Of a DNA stretch of 64,000 nucleotides, positions 1 to 11,770 are shown piece after piece. Within the stretch, counting starts at the first letter, position 1; each line of letters begins with the position of its first letter. The notes beneath the pieces were generated by a model, which was not told where the DNA came from, searched no databases, and saw only the letters and a list, made by a program, of their open reading frames with translations. A program made the translations under genes and the position numbers. This DNA comes from Halichoerus grypus (taxonomy: Eukaryota > Chordata > Mammalia > Carnivora > Phocidae): NCBI RefSeq assembly GCF_964656455.1, contig NC_135718.1, positions 18,984,449 to 19,048,448 of the forward strand. Reading direction: 5' to 3'.

Positions 1-1050
1 GTGCCCAGCTGGGGCTGGGGCTCAGCGCGCGGAGCTCGGGGGCGGCGGCGGGGCGAGCCGTGTGCGGGCAGCATGAAGACGCCCCCGTCCTCAGGTGGGC
101 CGGGGCAGGTGGGCGATCGGCCCTCCCGGAGCCGCGGCCGAGGCACAGGGTCTCCTGGGCGTTGGCCCGGCGAGCGGCGGGTGCTGAGTGCAGCCGGACG
201 GGCCGGGGTCCGAGGGCAGCGTGAGTTGGGGCAGGAACGCAGGGCTAGGGGAAGAAGGTGCTGGGGGTGGCCGGGCGGCGGCGCGCCGGCTGCTGGGCGT
301 CTGCAGCGAAGCCCGGGCCGCTGCTGCTCCGCCGCGCTCACCGTGGACTGGTTTTATAGCCCCAGGATCAAGCTGGCGTTGCCGAGCAGCCGGCGTCAGC
401 CCCCACGTGGGAAACCGACCCTCCCCCGCCCCTTGCGCCTCCCCTCCGCGGGTCTAGCGCCCGCGCCCCGTGTGGGACCTTGGGGAGCGCTGGTCCCCTG
501 GCCGGACGGGCTCTTTGGAGAGGCGGGTACCTGGAGCGAGGGGTTTAAAGAGCGTGCCCGGGGAGTGGGAGCGGCCCCTGCTGGGAATTGGCCGAGCAGC
601 TCCGGGCCGGCCCAGCAGAAAGCAGCGGGCCCCGGGGAGTGCCCCCATCGAGCTGGGTCCTGGGAGGGAAGAGAGTTGGGGACCCTGGCCCGAATCGGGA
701 GCAGCATCCACCGGTACCAGTAGCATCCGAAGCAGCCTGGCCCTGGCGGCGAGGAGAGTGGGGTGCTGGTGAGAAGGAAGGCACGCGTTCGCCTCGAACC
801 CCCTGGGGCGGAATTGGGAAGTACCCCCCGGGGAGCGGGACCCGCCCAAGGCCAGAGCTCCGCTCCGGGGAGAGGAGGCCACGTGTGGTCTGAACCACAG
901 AGGAGTGTGCGGGACACGGACGGCCGGGCACCGGACCGCGCCCCCTTCCACGGCGGTGAGGAGGGGTCGCGGAGGCGGCGGCTACGCGCCACGACTGAGC
1001 GAGGGTGCACTGACACCTGCTGGCAGCTCGTCGTCACGGCGGCCACGCCG
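1..1050. promoter_or_regulatory. CpG island, unidentified promoter (left edge truncated)
   Basis: Very dense CpG from the first base, with about nine CpGs in the first 60 bases, fading by about 1050. It holds GC-box-like ggggcgg elements, an E-box cacgtg at about 403 and a TTTATAG at about 353. A short frame starting ATGAAGACG at 73 runs into a consensus-like splice donor (cctcag then gtgggc, about 95). Downstream at about 1090-1105 a pyrimidine tract plus ttcag resembles an acceptor. Long open frames exist on both strands but none matches a protein I know. It lies about 30 kb beyond the SHOC2 3' end. It could be the promoter of a noncoding transcript; the gene is unknown. Confidence 0.75.
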
Positions 1051-3310
1051 GGCGCTTGCTTCCGCCTCTGCAGTCCTTTGCCTACAGCGCCTTCTCCTAT
1101 TTCAGGACAAGTTTGGGTCCGAGCTCAGGAAAGGAGAAGCCAGATTTTAAATTGCACTTTGTCACGTTGCAGAAATCTTCCTAAAGCATACACGTTGTGT
1201 GTCGGGAGTGGGAGTTCGCCTGAGAAAGTCACGTTGGGAAGGGCTCAGCCGGCCATCCGAGCCCGGGACTGGCATCTCATCCTGGCCAAGGCACGGCCCA
1301 CCGTTCCCTCAGATCCCAGAGGCCTGGAGTCTCCCCTAATGATGGCCCAGTTCTAGCCCGCTATGAACCATTTTGTCTTTGTGGAGGCAGGAGAGCTGGA
1401 CTCCAACCCCCCCCCCCGCCCCCATTCCAGATGCATACACACCGTCTTTTAGTTAAGGAGGGGGGTGCTGGTCAAAAGAGGAGAGAATCTTTTCCATGTT
1501 CTTTCTGACGGGAATAGCATGGAGCAAGGTGAATGGCTAGTTTTTCTGGGCATGCTGGTTGCCCTACAATAGATCTCGACAATTGCTGGAGTACCAGCTT
1601 GTATTGTGCTATCTGCAGGTTTCAAATCAGCAGGCAGTTTAAGGGTAAGCCCAGGAGGATAGGATCTGTTAACAGGAGAGATTAACAGAGAAGTTAAAGA
1701 AAAGTCGCCTTATTGAAGGACCCGACAAAGCAGAATACCTTATGCAATCACCTAAGCTGGAAGTTCAAGATCCAGCAGATCACCTCTCTGCGAGGCAGGG
1801 TGCAGGCTCAGGTCTGGCTCCGGGATCGGGATGAATGCAGGGCGGTGAGCATCACATTCAGCCCCAGCTGATGTCTACAGCCTGTACCAGTGATACAGTC
1901 ATTGAAGTAGCCTCTCTGGATGCACAGAGGAGGACTATATTTTTTCAAGGTACTTCACAGATATCTCATTTGACTTCAGTACTTTTATCTCCCAATCTCT
2001 GATCCAGTCGGGTGACCTCTACCAGTCTTAATTCCGAGGAGCCAGAAAGCTCTTTTCTGGAGGATCTAAAGGAAGCTGAGAAGACAGAATTTCCTCCCTC
2101 TGTTGAGCTCATCACTTCCCATCTTCTGCTCAAATCTTGGCTCTGAGTCTCCTGGCAGGGGGCAGAAACATGGCACAGGCTCGGTTGCCCAGGTGAATAC
2201 ACTTATTTTTGCACAGCAACCAGGAGCCCCTAACTTCAAGTATGAATGATGAGAGAGACAAAAATCCAAGGTGGAGGCAGTCTGGGGCTCAAGGTGTTGT
2301 TCACAGAACTTAGGGAGGGAGTCCTAGACGGGCAGGGCTGCGCATCTCCCTGTCCGCTGCGAACACGCAGCTGTTCTCCCAGTCTCATTTCAGAAGCAAG
2401 AAGGAAAGCGAAAACCCAGGCCGAAGTACTTTCCTTTCTTGGATCTCTGCTGCTAGCCTGCGAATGACACCTCTTGTCACATTTTCTGAACGCTTCCCAA
2501 ACAGCCAGTCAGTTCCTTAATTCCTGGGTTTGTAGTCTCTTCTACTAAAATGAAAACAGGTCTTTCAAGGAACTAAGGTCTCTGAGACCAGCGTACAACA
2601 CTTACCGGCTTTGGCGAAGTACCTCGTATGATCCTGTCCCGGGCTGTGTCCAGAGCCCTTCACCTGCAGAGTTCTTCCTCCTTCTTCTTGTACATGAACC
2701 TTATCACCAGAGGCTCTGCCTCCTTAGTTTGACACAAAGGGTCAGTCTATCTGAGCTTACAAAGCTAAGTGGGCACCATAATTTTTTGCTAGAAGATAGA
2801 GTGCTGCGCTAGCTGAATGAGTCAGCCTGATTAGAGAGAAAGCCACAAAGACAGTACTTCTTAACCAGGCCTATATAGCAGCACTGCCCGGGAAGGTCAA
2901 AGACACTTACCAGGGCTCCACGGCACAATTATGATTCATCAGGTCTTGGGTGGGATGTAGCATGTGTATTTGAAAAGGTTGCTTGGCAGGTGCTAACAAG
3001 CACACTCAAGACTCACTGCCCTAAGCAATACGTCTCTGGGGCAGGAGTGAGGAGCAACTGTCTTGGTGGGGGCAGGGAGGGAGCGGCCAAACGCCCTGAG
3101 GATTTTCAGCAAGCCAACCTGAGCTACGAGAACGTGCTCCAGATTGAGGATCACTGCCCTGGTGGGCCAATGGGACAGCCAAGGTGGGTATCACAGTCCT
3201 CAGGGATCTGCGGCAGAACAGGTGAGAGCTACTGCAATATGGAGGTTGACTTTCGTGGCTTGAGGAGTCACCTCTGGGCATACAAGTGGGGATCCATCAT
3301 TATTGCTACT
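1051..3310. other. Unique intergenic sequence
   Basis: No recognisable interspersed repeat or exon apart from a C-rich run at about 1409-1425. An AP-1-like site (tgagtca) occurs at about 2818-2824. No coding pattern is evident. Confidence 0.6.
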
Positions 3311-3319
3311 ATTAATAAA

Positions 3320-3550
3320 AATAAATACTGTTTATTAGCACTAACCCCATACCAGGCACAATGCTGAGCAGTTTATGTACTATATACATTTTATATAATT
3401 CCCCAAAACAACCCTATAGTGTAGATATGACCTGCCTTTACAGCTGGGGAAAACAAGGCACAGAGAGAGAGGCTAAGTAGGGTATTCAGCTAACAGGTAG
3501 CAGGGCCACATCTGGACCCGAGGTTTCCTGATTTTAAGCCCATTGAGCTT
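3320..3550 (-). mobile_element. MIR SINE fragment (ancient)
   Basis: Text such as accaggcacaatgctgagca, then caaccctatagtgtagat and ggcacagagagagaggctaag, is a diverged MIR core in reverse orientation. Borders are approximate. Confidence 0.75.
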
Positions 3551-3974
3551 TCTAACTGCCTTTCTGTGGATGTCTGTCCTCTACCACACTGACAAAAGGA
3601 AACCTGCAAGAGATTCATCAGAAATGAGAGTGTTGACGAGCTGTCAGATCCTCCCTATATCCTTTTCCTCCTAATCCATTGTGTGGCTGCCAGAGTGGGA
3701 CATATAGGGCCAGACGTGTTCCTTCATTCCACATCTGATGCTACCGCATGGGAGGGAGCATCAAGTATACTCTACACAAGACTGAGCATTTCCCCGTGGC
3801 CAGCCTGACGGAGAGCCAACACCACAGTACTGATGTCCTCGCCTTGATGGAAGTCACAGCTCCCTCTCATGGGCGCCCATACATATTTCTTTCGTGGCTC
3901 GGGTGGACTTCCATTGCACTAGCTCCCCTGTTCACTTATAGATAGTATAGTAAGGGGAAAGGACTGTTCTGTTC

Positions 3975-4132
3975 ATCTTTGTACTTCTAGAACATACCTA
4001 AAACAGGCTTTCTAGAAATCAAATTTCTGGAACCTACCCCTTGGAGATTCAACAGGACTATGGTAGGACTTGTATTTTTAACAAACACCTGAGTAATCCA
4101 ATAAATATCAAAATGTAAGACACACTGGCATA
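3975..4132 (-). mobile_element. MER5A-like hAT-Charlie fragment
   Basis: Diverged similarity to MER5A, including cctaccccttggagattc and tttgtatttttaacaaac-type text followed by cacctgag. Orientation and borders are approximate; judged by eye. Confidence 0.45.
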
Positions 4133-4320
4133 GATATTTGATAAATATGTGTGTGATGAATGCATGAAAGAATTAGTGAATGAATGGATACTACTTTCGA
4201 TTAAGGTATCCAAGAAGGAAGAGGCCCAGAAGAAGGTGCCTAAAATGGCTAGCACTTCATTCCAAAATCAGGAATTAGTTGAGGTATCTTAACTAGTTCA
4301 GAGATAAAAGATTCTCTCAT

Positions 4321-4376
4321 ATTCTATTTATCTATCTATCTATCCATCTATCTCTGTCTCTCTTATTATCTCTCTA
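4321..4376 (+). repeat. (TATC)n microsatellite with (TCTC) tail
   Basis: Short run of tatc units degrading into tctctgtctctc. Confidence 0.85.
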
Positions 4377-4589
4377 TAGATTTTTTTCCTAAAAAAAATG
4401 TAAGTAATGAGAGATGTTCTATTTAAAACTATCAGCTAGGCAATTTACCAATAAATGAAAGTAGCTTAAGCTAAATAATCTGTTTGTCCTGTAATTACAT
4501 CTGTAATTAAAGGGTCAGGCAACACCAAAATGTACCTTGACTTCATCTAAAGGGAGTGAGGGAACTGGGCAGGAGGTGTTATTAATAGC

Positions 4590-4756
4590 TTATTTTTCTT
4601 TTCCTCCCTCCCTCCCTCCCTCCCTTCCTCTTCCTTCCTTTCTTCCTTCCTTACTTCCTTCCTTCCTCCTTCCTTCCTCCCTTTCTTTCTCTCTTTTTGT
4701 CTTCCTTTCTCTTTCTTTCTCTCTTTCTTTCTTTCTTTTTTCTTTCTTTCTTTCTG
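4590..4756 (+). repeat. Long homopyrimidine tract (CCCT/TTCC/TTTC)n
   Basis: About 165 bases almost purely C and T, with only isolated purines. It begins with (ccct)n, passes into (ttcc)n and ends with (tttc)n. It is a compound microsatellite with triplex (H-DNA) potential. Confidence 0.9.
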
Positions 4757-4774
4757 AAGCCTTGACTAAGAAAA

Positions 4775-6190
4775 AAACGACATGCCTCGTTAGCTCGCGC
4801 TCTTAGGCTGTGAAATAAGCCTCACGAATAGAAGTTTGGACACGCAAACGTAGGCCACACACCCACGCACACAGACCGTACTTAAACACACATTCTCAAT
4901 CCATCTGAACACAATGAGCAGGTGGGGAACACCATGTTCCCACTGCTGCCCCTGCCAGGTGCACAGCTGGAACCAAATGCTGCCGCGAGCTACAGACAGC
5001 TGTCAAGTCCCTGCGTTGTCGGCACGGGGGTGGTGGGAGGGCAGTCACTAGAAACAAGTTCTGTTGCTCCCTCTGAGCCATTATGTGATTCCTCCACTTT
5101 CTTGCACCTGTGCCGGAGCCCTTCGGGGTCACACTGTAACCGAAGGTGAACGTACGCCAAAAGAAAAGCAACGACAAGAGTGTTGTTGTTCCGGGCTACC
5201 TGATTTCCCACCTTCCGGGCGTCTCCTCACTACCTGCCGGACCAGTCCTGCTGGACTCACAGAAACAAGGGAGAAGTCCTGCCTCTGCCTCTTTGTCTTT
5301 ATCTCTAGAGTACTAGCCCCTCTCACCATCATCCTGGGAAGATGAAGCCGGGTGTCTTCTGGCCCTGCAAGGGCCCCTGGCCAAGACCAGGAAGAGAGCA
5401 CTGTGCCAGGATCGGCGATTCCTTCAGGATGCAAGAAAAGGCTGGGCTCCTCTCTGGCTCCTTGCTGCTGCCCACCCACCCCCTGCACCCGGCCCCGTGG
5501 GCCACGTTGGTGTTTCCACGACAGTGTGACCGTGGAGGGCGGTGCCCATACAGGAACCTCGTCCTCACCTCCTGCAGTCCTCCAGGGCAGTCCCCATAAA
5601 TAAGTGCCCTTTCCCACCACATCCAGGTGATGATCTTGCCTGTTTTGTCCAGAAGCGTAAGGAAAAGCAAACCTCAAATCAGTTATGTCACATGATGGCT
5701 GTTCATTCTCAGGTATAACAGGTGAGCCAGAGCCATTGCGCCTGGGTGTAAAGGAGATATTTGTCACCAACGTTAATAACTCTTAAGCTAACATTCATTA
5801 ATCTAGGTGGGTAAGGTGAATTCACCCTTCACATTTACTCAAAGAAACCATGGAGACGCGGTGCCTGAAACATAACACACACACACACACACACATGCAC
5901 GCACACACACGTACACACACATACTATTTAAGAGATGGTCTGGCTATCAATGCTCCCTGGAAATGTTTTCACAAACTCCAAAAGAAATCCATCTTTCTAA
6001 CCAGAAAAATCGGAAAAGGAATTCCTGGAAGCGTCCAACTGATGGCGGCAGGGGAAGCCAACGAGAAGGGAGAAGGGGTCCTCTAAGTCCATGTACGGCC
6101 GACGTAAGCCCCAGCCCCCTGTGAGCTGTGCATGCGTGTGACCGACAGAACACGGCAGAGCAGAGCCTTCAAACGCTTCAATTTGGAAAC
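4775..6190. promoter_or_regulatory. CpG-retaining unique block, candidate regulatory region
   Basis: Unlike the AT-rich flanks, this unique stretch keeps many CpGs. Examples are ctcgttagctcgcgctc near 4790, accgaaggtgaacgtacgcc near 5140, ttccgggcgtc near 5215, and gtacggccgacgtaag near 6095. It includes a (CA)n microsatellite at about 5873-5923. Several overlapping open frames occur in different frames, which argues for low stop density rather than a gene. Regulatory function is inference. Confidence 0.4.
5873..5923 (+). repeat. (CA)n microsatellite, imperfect
   Basis: cacaca run interrupted by tgcacg and cgtaca. Confidence 0.9.
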
Positions 6191-6349
6191 AGTGGCCATA
6201 AAAGGAAAGACAAAACCTGGGATCCAAAACCAACCTTCACACAGAGATGTATTTGCTCAGTCTTATAATACGTGTAAAATAATTTCAGAATTGCTTCTTC
6301 ACCTATGCCACGACAAAAAAAGAAAAAATCAAGCTCCTAAAAAGAGTTC

Positions 6350-6662
6350 AGAGGTTACAGTATGCTAAGTGAAAGAAGCCAGACACAAAAGTCATGCATG
6401 TATTGTATGATTGCATTTACATGCAAGGTTCAGAATTGGCAAATCCATAGAGGCAGAGAGCAGATTTGTGGTCACTGGGGCTGCGAGAAGGCAAAGTAGG
6501 GAGCGAGCACTTTTTGGGTATGAGGGTTTTTGTGGGGGTGATGAAAATGTTTCGGAACCAGAGGTGGTAGTTGCACATTATGAAATAGTCACTTTAAAAT
6601 GGCTCATTAAAAAAAATAAAATAAAATGGCTAATTTTATGTTATCTGAATTTCATCTAAAAA
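6350..6662 (+). mobile_element. L1M 3' end fragment
   Basis: Typical old L1 3' end text: atgctaagtgaaagaagcca, then tttgtggtcactggggctg, then gtgatgaaaatgtttcgg and an A-rich end. A SINE follows directly. Confidence 0.75.
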
Positions 6663-6663
6663 T

Positions 6664-6843
6664 TTTTTTAAAGATTTTATTTATTTGAGAGGGAGAACAC
6701 AAGGAGGGGTAGCTGCAGAGGGAGAGGGAGAAGCAGGCTCCCCACTGAGCAGGGAGCCCCACACAGGACTCGATCCTAGAACCCCGGGATCATGACCTGA
6801 GCCAAAGGCAGACGTTTAACCAACTGAGCCACCCAGGCGCCCC
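6664..6843 (-). mobile_element. CAN-SINE (tRNA-Lys derived)
   Basis: Reverse-oriented: aaagattttatttatttgag at the tail, gccacccaggcgcccc at the head. Flanked by an imperfect duplication around ctaaaaatttttt. Confidence 0.93.
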
Positions 6844-6989
6844 TCACCTAAAAATTTTTTAAGAGTTCAGAAATTGTAAGCAGTTCTCCCCTACCTTGCA
6901 CCCAAGACTGAAGGAATACAATTCCCTCGAGACAGTCAAATACAATTTTGTATGTTTATTTGCTTCCAGTTTTCTTTCTTTTCAGTTTC

Positions 6990-8420
6990 CCCTTCCTATT
7001 TACTTTACATTGTGAACATGCAAAATATGCTTCCCAAAGTCAAAACTATACAAAACAGTTAGAAAAGTGTCATCCCATCGTGACCCCTTCCACCCTCTTG
7101 CACCACCTCCACCACTTAAACCAGCTTCATTGTCTTCCTTCTATAAAGATAAGCAAACAACATTATCTCCTATAAATCACTCCATATCAGTTCATAAAGA
7201 CATTATTTTCATCTGCTTTTTTTTTATAGCTGCATAGCATTCCATGGTGTGTACATATCATGGCTTATTCAACCAATTTCCTGTGCTTGGACATTTTGGT
7301 GGTTCCAATACTTTGCCATTATAAATAATGTAATGAATAACTTTGTGCTTGTGCACTTCCATTTTGTTGGAAACATAGCTTGAGTTTAAATTCCTAGGAG
7401 TGGGACGGCTGGGTTAAAGGGCAGATGCGTGTGGAGTTTTGTTAGATATTGCTGTGTTTCCCTCCACAGGGCTTGCACCATTTTGCATTCTCACCAGTCA
7501 CGTATGAGAGTGCCCATTTCCCCCAAGTCTTGCAAATGGAGCATATTGTCAAACTTTCAAATTTTGCAAACCTGATGGATGAAAAATAGTATCTCATTGT
7601 AGCCTTAATTTGCATTTCTCTTATGAGTACAGCTAAGCATCCTTTCCAGATCTACATAGGTCAATTTTACATCTTTTTGTCAATTGTCTATATTTTTAGC
7701 TGATTTTTCTATTATTTTATTTAGCTATTTTGGTCATAGTTAGAAAGGCTTTCTTACCTATGTTTTCTTCCAGTTACTTGTACAGTTTTAATTTTTACAT
7801 TTAGATCTCTGATCCATTTAGAATTCATTCTTGCTCATGGTGGAAGTGCTGGGTCTAATTTTAACTTTTTCAAATAGCTGCCCACTTGTCCCAACACCAT
7901 TTATTTAGAAGACCATATTTTCCTCAGTGATTTGAGACACTATCTGTATCATATACTAGATTTTTATATGTAAGTGAGATAATTTCTGAATTTTCTGTAC
8001 CAATCCACTGGTCTGTCTATACATGCACCTTGTTAAATCACATGTTAAATTTTGGTATCTCTTGGGGCACCTGGGTGGCTCAGTTGGTTAAGTGTCTACC
8101 TTCAGCTCAGGTCATGATCCTGAGGTCCTGGGATCGAGCCCTGTGTCAGGCTCCCTGCTCAGTAGGGGAGTCTGCTTCTCCCTCTCCCTCTGCCCCACTC
8201 TCTCAAGTAAATAAATAAAATCTTAAAAAGAATAAAAGCTTTAAAATTTTTTTCAGTATATTTTATTATCTGTCTGATAAGGCTAGTCCCCTCTAATAGC
8301 TCTTCCTCTTCAGTGCTCTCCTCGGTATTCTAGTATATTAATTTTTTCATAAAAACGTTAACATCAACTTGTTTTGCTCCATACAAACTCATAGGTATTT
8401 TTTTCACTAAAATTTTTTGA
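6990..8420 (-). mobile_element. Old L1 fragment, antisense, interrupted by a SINE
   Basis: Reverse-strand L1 3' and ORF2 text (for example agcattccatggtgtgtac, ctgatccatttagaattc). It continues after the SINE at 8064-8229 with aaggctagtcccctctaat. The left border is uncertain. Confidence 0.7.
8064..8229 (+). mobile_element. CAN-SINE
   Basis: Head ggggcacctgggtggctcag, tail aagtaaataaataaaatctt. Inserted in the old antisense L1. Confidence 0.93.
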
Positions 8421-8606
8421 AAGATTTTATTTATTTATTTGACAGAGAGAGACACAGCGAGAGGGAACAGAAGCAGGGGGAGTGGGAGAGGGAGAAGCAG
8501 GCTTCACACGGAGCAGGGAGGCCCATGTGGGGCTCGATCCCAGGACCCTGGGATCATGACCTGAGCCGAAGGCAGACGCTTAACGACTGAGCCACCCAGG
8601 CACCCC
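8421..8606 (-). mobile_element. CAN-SINE
   Basis: Reverse-oriented full SINE between copies of ttcactaaaa, a probable target-site duplication. Confidence 0.93.
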
Positions 8607-8619
8607 TTCACTAAAAGTT

Positions 8620-9035
8620 TTTAAAATTCTTTATTTAAATTCAATTTAGCTAACATATACTGTATTATTAGTTTTAGGGGTAGAATTTAGTGATTCATCG
8701 GTTGCATATAACACCAAGTGCTCATTACATCAAGTGCCCTCCTTAATGCCCATCACCCATTTACCCCATCCCTCCACCCCCCTCCCCTCCAGCAACCCTC
8801 AGTTTGTTTCCTAGAGTTCAACATCTCTTACGGTTTGCCTCCCTCTCTATTTTCATCTTATTTTATTTTTCCTTCCTTTCCCCTATGTTCATTTGTTTTG
8901 TTTCTTGAATTCCACATATGAGTGAAGTCATGTTATTTGTCTTTCTCTAACTGACTGATTTCACTTAGCATAATACCCTCTAGTTCCATCCAAACCATTG
9001 CAAATGGCAAGATTTCATTCTTTTCACTCCAAAAA
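8620..9035 (-). mobile_element. Carnivore L1 3' end, antisense
   Basis: Reverse complement of the carnivore L1 3'UTR: aagtgctcattacatcaagt, then gccctccttaatgcccatca, C-rich tract, then ttgcaaatggcaagatttc. Confidence 0.85.
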
Positions 9036-9359
9036 AGAATCCTGTACCAATTAACAATCACTTTCCATTTCCCTCACTTCTCCCAGCCGGGCAACCATTA
9101 ATCTACTTTCTGTCTCTATAGTTTTCCCTCTATTGGACATTTCATGTAGACGGAATCATATAATTTGTGGCCTTTTGTGACTGGCTTGTTTCATTTAGCA
9201 TGTTTTCACTGTTTATCCATGTTGTAATATAATCAGTATTCCTTCTTTTTCATTACCAAATACTATTCCACTTTGTGGGTACATCACATTCTATTTATTC
9301 ACTAATTGATGATTAGTTGATTATTTCCACGATTAGCTATTATTAAGAAAGCTGTATGA

Positions 9360-9558
9360 GGGGCGCCTGGGTGGCTCAGTCATTAAGCGTCTGCCTTTGG
9401 CTCAGGTCATGATCCCAGGGTCCTGGGATCAAGCCCTGTATCGGGCTCCCTGCTCAGGGGGAAGCCTGCTTCTCCCTCTCCCACTCCCCCTGCTTGTGTT
9501 CCCTTTCTCACTGTCTCTCTCTGTCAAATAAATAAATAAAATCTTTAAAAAAAAAAAA
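9360..9558 (+). mobile_element. CAN-SINE with 15-bp target-site duplication
   Basis: Full-length, head gggcgcctgggtggctcag, poly(A) tail. Flanked by aagaaagctgtatga at 9345-9359 and 9559-9573. Confidence 0.95.
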
Positions 9559-9799
9559 AAGAAAGCTGTATGAATATTAATGTACATGTTTTTATGTAGA
9601 CACGTTTTCATTTCCCTTGGATATGTATATCTAGGAGTTGGGTCATCTAGTAGGTCTATGTTTAACATTTTGTAACTTCCAGACTCTTTTCCAAAGCTTC
9701 TGCACCGTTTTACATTCTCACCAGCAATTATAGCATTCCAGTTTCTTCACATCCTCACCAATGTGCGCTATTAACTGTCTTTTTTTCTTTTTTCTTTTT

Positions 9800-9994
9800 T
9801 TAGATTTTATTTATTTATTTGACAGAGAGAGAAACAGCAAGAGAGGGAACACAAGCAGAGGGAAAGGGAGGGGCAGAGGGAGAAACAGGCTCCCCATGAA
9901 CAGGGAGCCCGACACGGGGCTAGATCCCAGGACCCTGGGATCACGACCTGAGCCGAAGGCTGATGCTTAACGACTGAGCCATCCAGGCGCCCCT
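9800..9994 (-). mobile_element. CAN-SINE
   Basis: Reverse-oriented with a long T tract on its left. Similar sequences aactgtcttt and agctgtcttt flank it. Confidence 0.93.
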
Positions 9995-10060
9995 AGCTGT
10001 CTTTATTATAGCCATCCTAGTGGGTGTGAAGTGGTATCTCATTGTGGTGTTGATTTGCAT

Positions 10061-11410
10061 CCTCTCTCCCCCTTTTTGGATTGCATCCTTTCTACTTTGC
10101 CAAAACATTTAATAGTTGCATATTCTTCTTTACTCTCACTCCTTCCTTGTTTTAATCTCAATTCTATAATTAAATATCCAAAATCCTCAGTTGGTACTTG
10201 TCTTTTCAGTCAACTTTTGACTGAATAGTACACACCATCTATGAGATTCTTCAGAAAGGACACATGTTTATGGTACCACCCAAGATCTAGCACATTCAAA
10301 ACTGCTCGTAGCCTTGATAGTTGAAGAGCAGCTTGCATGGATATAATAATCATGGCTCACACTAAATTTCTTGAAAATGATGTTCCACTGGTGCTGTGAT
10401 TTGCATGTTGTTTTTGAGAACTCTGATGTCTCTCAGTCTCTTGTCTTTGTAAATTATCATTTGGCTGGAGGCTTTAAGAACTTCTTTAAATCTTTAAGTC
10501 TAATAGTTTTGCTATAGTCTCTGAGTCCATTGTTCTGGTCAATTTTCCTGGGTACCCAATGGGCCCTTTCAATGTGTACATACAGATCTTCCTTATTTCT
10601 GGAAAGTCATCTTCCCCAAAGCCGTGATGATGACCTATCAGGTCTTTACTTGTATTCAGTATTTTGGCATTTAATGTTGAATTTCCTCTTGCTGGGGTAC
10701 ATTTATCTGTGCTTCTTAAGCCTCCCATTTCCTAGTCTTCACATTCACAAACTTGCAGCAACAGCTAGAAGTGAAAATTCCTTTAGAATTTGTTTTCTGT
10801 CTTCTAGTCATGCTGAAGATGTGGGTTGTGTGTGGTTTTATTTGGTCTTGCTAATTTTATGAAAGGTGGGGGACAGGTATAGAGGGCACAGGAGTGCTGG
10901 GGAAATTCAAAATCAGGCAGCTGCCTCGTTCTCCACACCTGGAAGTTCTCAACCAGGCTGAAATAAAGTCCAGAGGTAAGTCGAGGATAAAATACAAAAG
11001 CAAATCAGACCCCATCAAATGCTATATAATAACATACATAACCTGAGCTATATATTCTGCTGTATTTAAAACCTTTTTTTATTTAAAAGTTTTGGCTGCA
11101 AATGGGCCTGATTTTTGCAATATTGTGATATACTTTATGATAGCAGAAAGGCCTTCTAAGGAACAAGGACTGTGAGCCCTATCCACCATCCCAGCTCACT
11201 CTGTTTCCAGTATAGGGGAAGGTGCTGATAGGAGTATTCAAATCTCTGATTTTTAGATGAAGAAATGAAGACGGATAGAGGCAGAGCAACAGAGAATGTC
11301 ACTGAATTAACTCAGATTGAGGTGATTGGATTTTATTTCAATGACTTTCACGTAACATATCTACATTGGCCCTTGAGGTTATATGCAACAACATTCATCT
11401 GTATCTTTTA
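10061..11410. other. Unique intergenic sequence
   Basis: No interspersed repeat, exon or strong motif recognised. Two short open frames near 10486-10862 overlap on opposite strands and show no coding signature. Confidence 0.5.
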
Positions 11411-11452
11411 ATATGCACACACACACGCACGCACACGCACACACACACACCA
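11411..11452 (+). repeat. (AC)n microsatellite
   Basis: acacac run with acgc interruptions. Confidence 0.9.
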
Positions 11453-11559
11453 CAATGGCTGACGGGCAAGTTACCTAAATGCGATTCCTCATAAGCCTTT
11501 TTTTTTTTTTTAATTTCTAAATTTAAGCTGGAAATTTACTTTAAGACTCTTGGCACTTT

Positions 11560-11770
11560 TCAAACACACAGGCCTGTATTTGAATCAGTTTCCTCTACTT
11601 TCTTACCCTGTCCCCACACAGATGTCACTTAACCCCTGTGAACCTCAGTTTTAGCATCTGTAAACTGGGAATAATAGGACTTGTTTCCTGTGGTAGGAAT
11701 TAGATGAGATGATGCATATTAAGTGCTTAATAATACTGCCTACCATATACGAATGGCTAATTAATGATAT
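11560..11770 (+). mobile_element. MIR SINE fragment
   Basis: Diverged MIR core: cacttaacccctgtgaacct, then agttttagcatctgtaaac, then atattaagtgcttaataata. Confidence 0.8.

Larger units (their letters stand above)
9060..10060 (-). mobile_element. Old L1M 3' end, antisense, carrying two SINEs
   Basis: Reverse L1M text such as catttcatgtagacggaatc, gtggtatctcattgtggtg and tctcaccagcaattatagc. It is interrupted at 9360-9558 and 9800-9994 by SINEs in opposite orientations. Confidence 0.75.

Noticed and set aside
1..1356. Long open frames of 100-240 codons on both strands in the CpG island
   Set aside because: They overlap in several frames and are Gly/Arg/Pro/Ser-rich, as expected from GC-rich DNA with few stops. 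None resembles a known protein, and ADRA2A, a plausible neighbour, is not encoded.
4537..4806. Ser/Phe/Leu-rich 89-codon open frame
   Set aside because: Produced by the polypyrimidine microsatellite.
5129..5770. 213-codon open frame on the minus strand
   Set aside because: Overlapped by several other open frames in the same GC-richer block, composition looks random, no domain recognised, no clear splice or promoter context.
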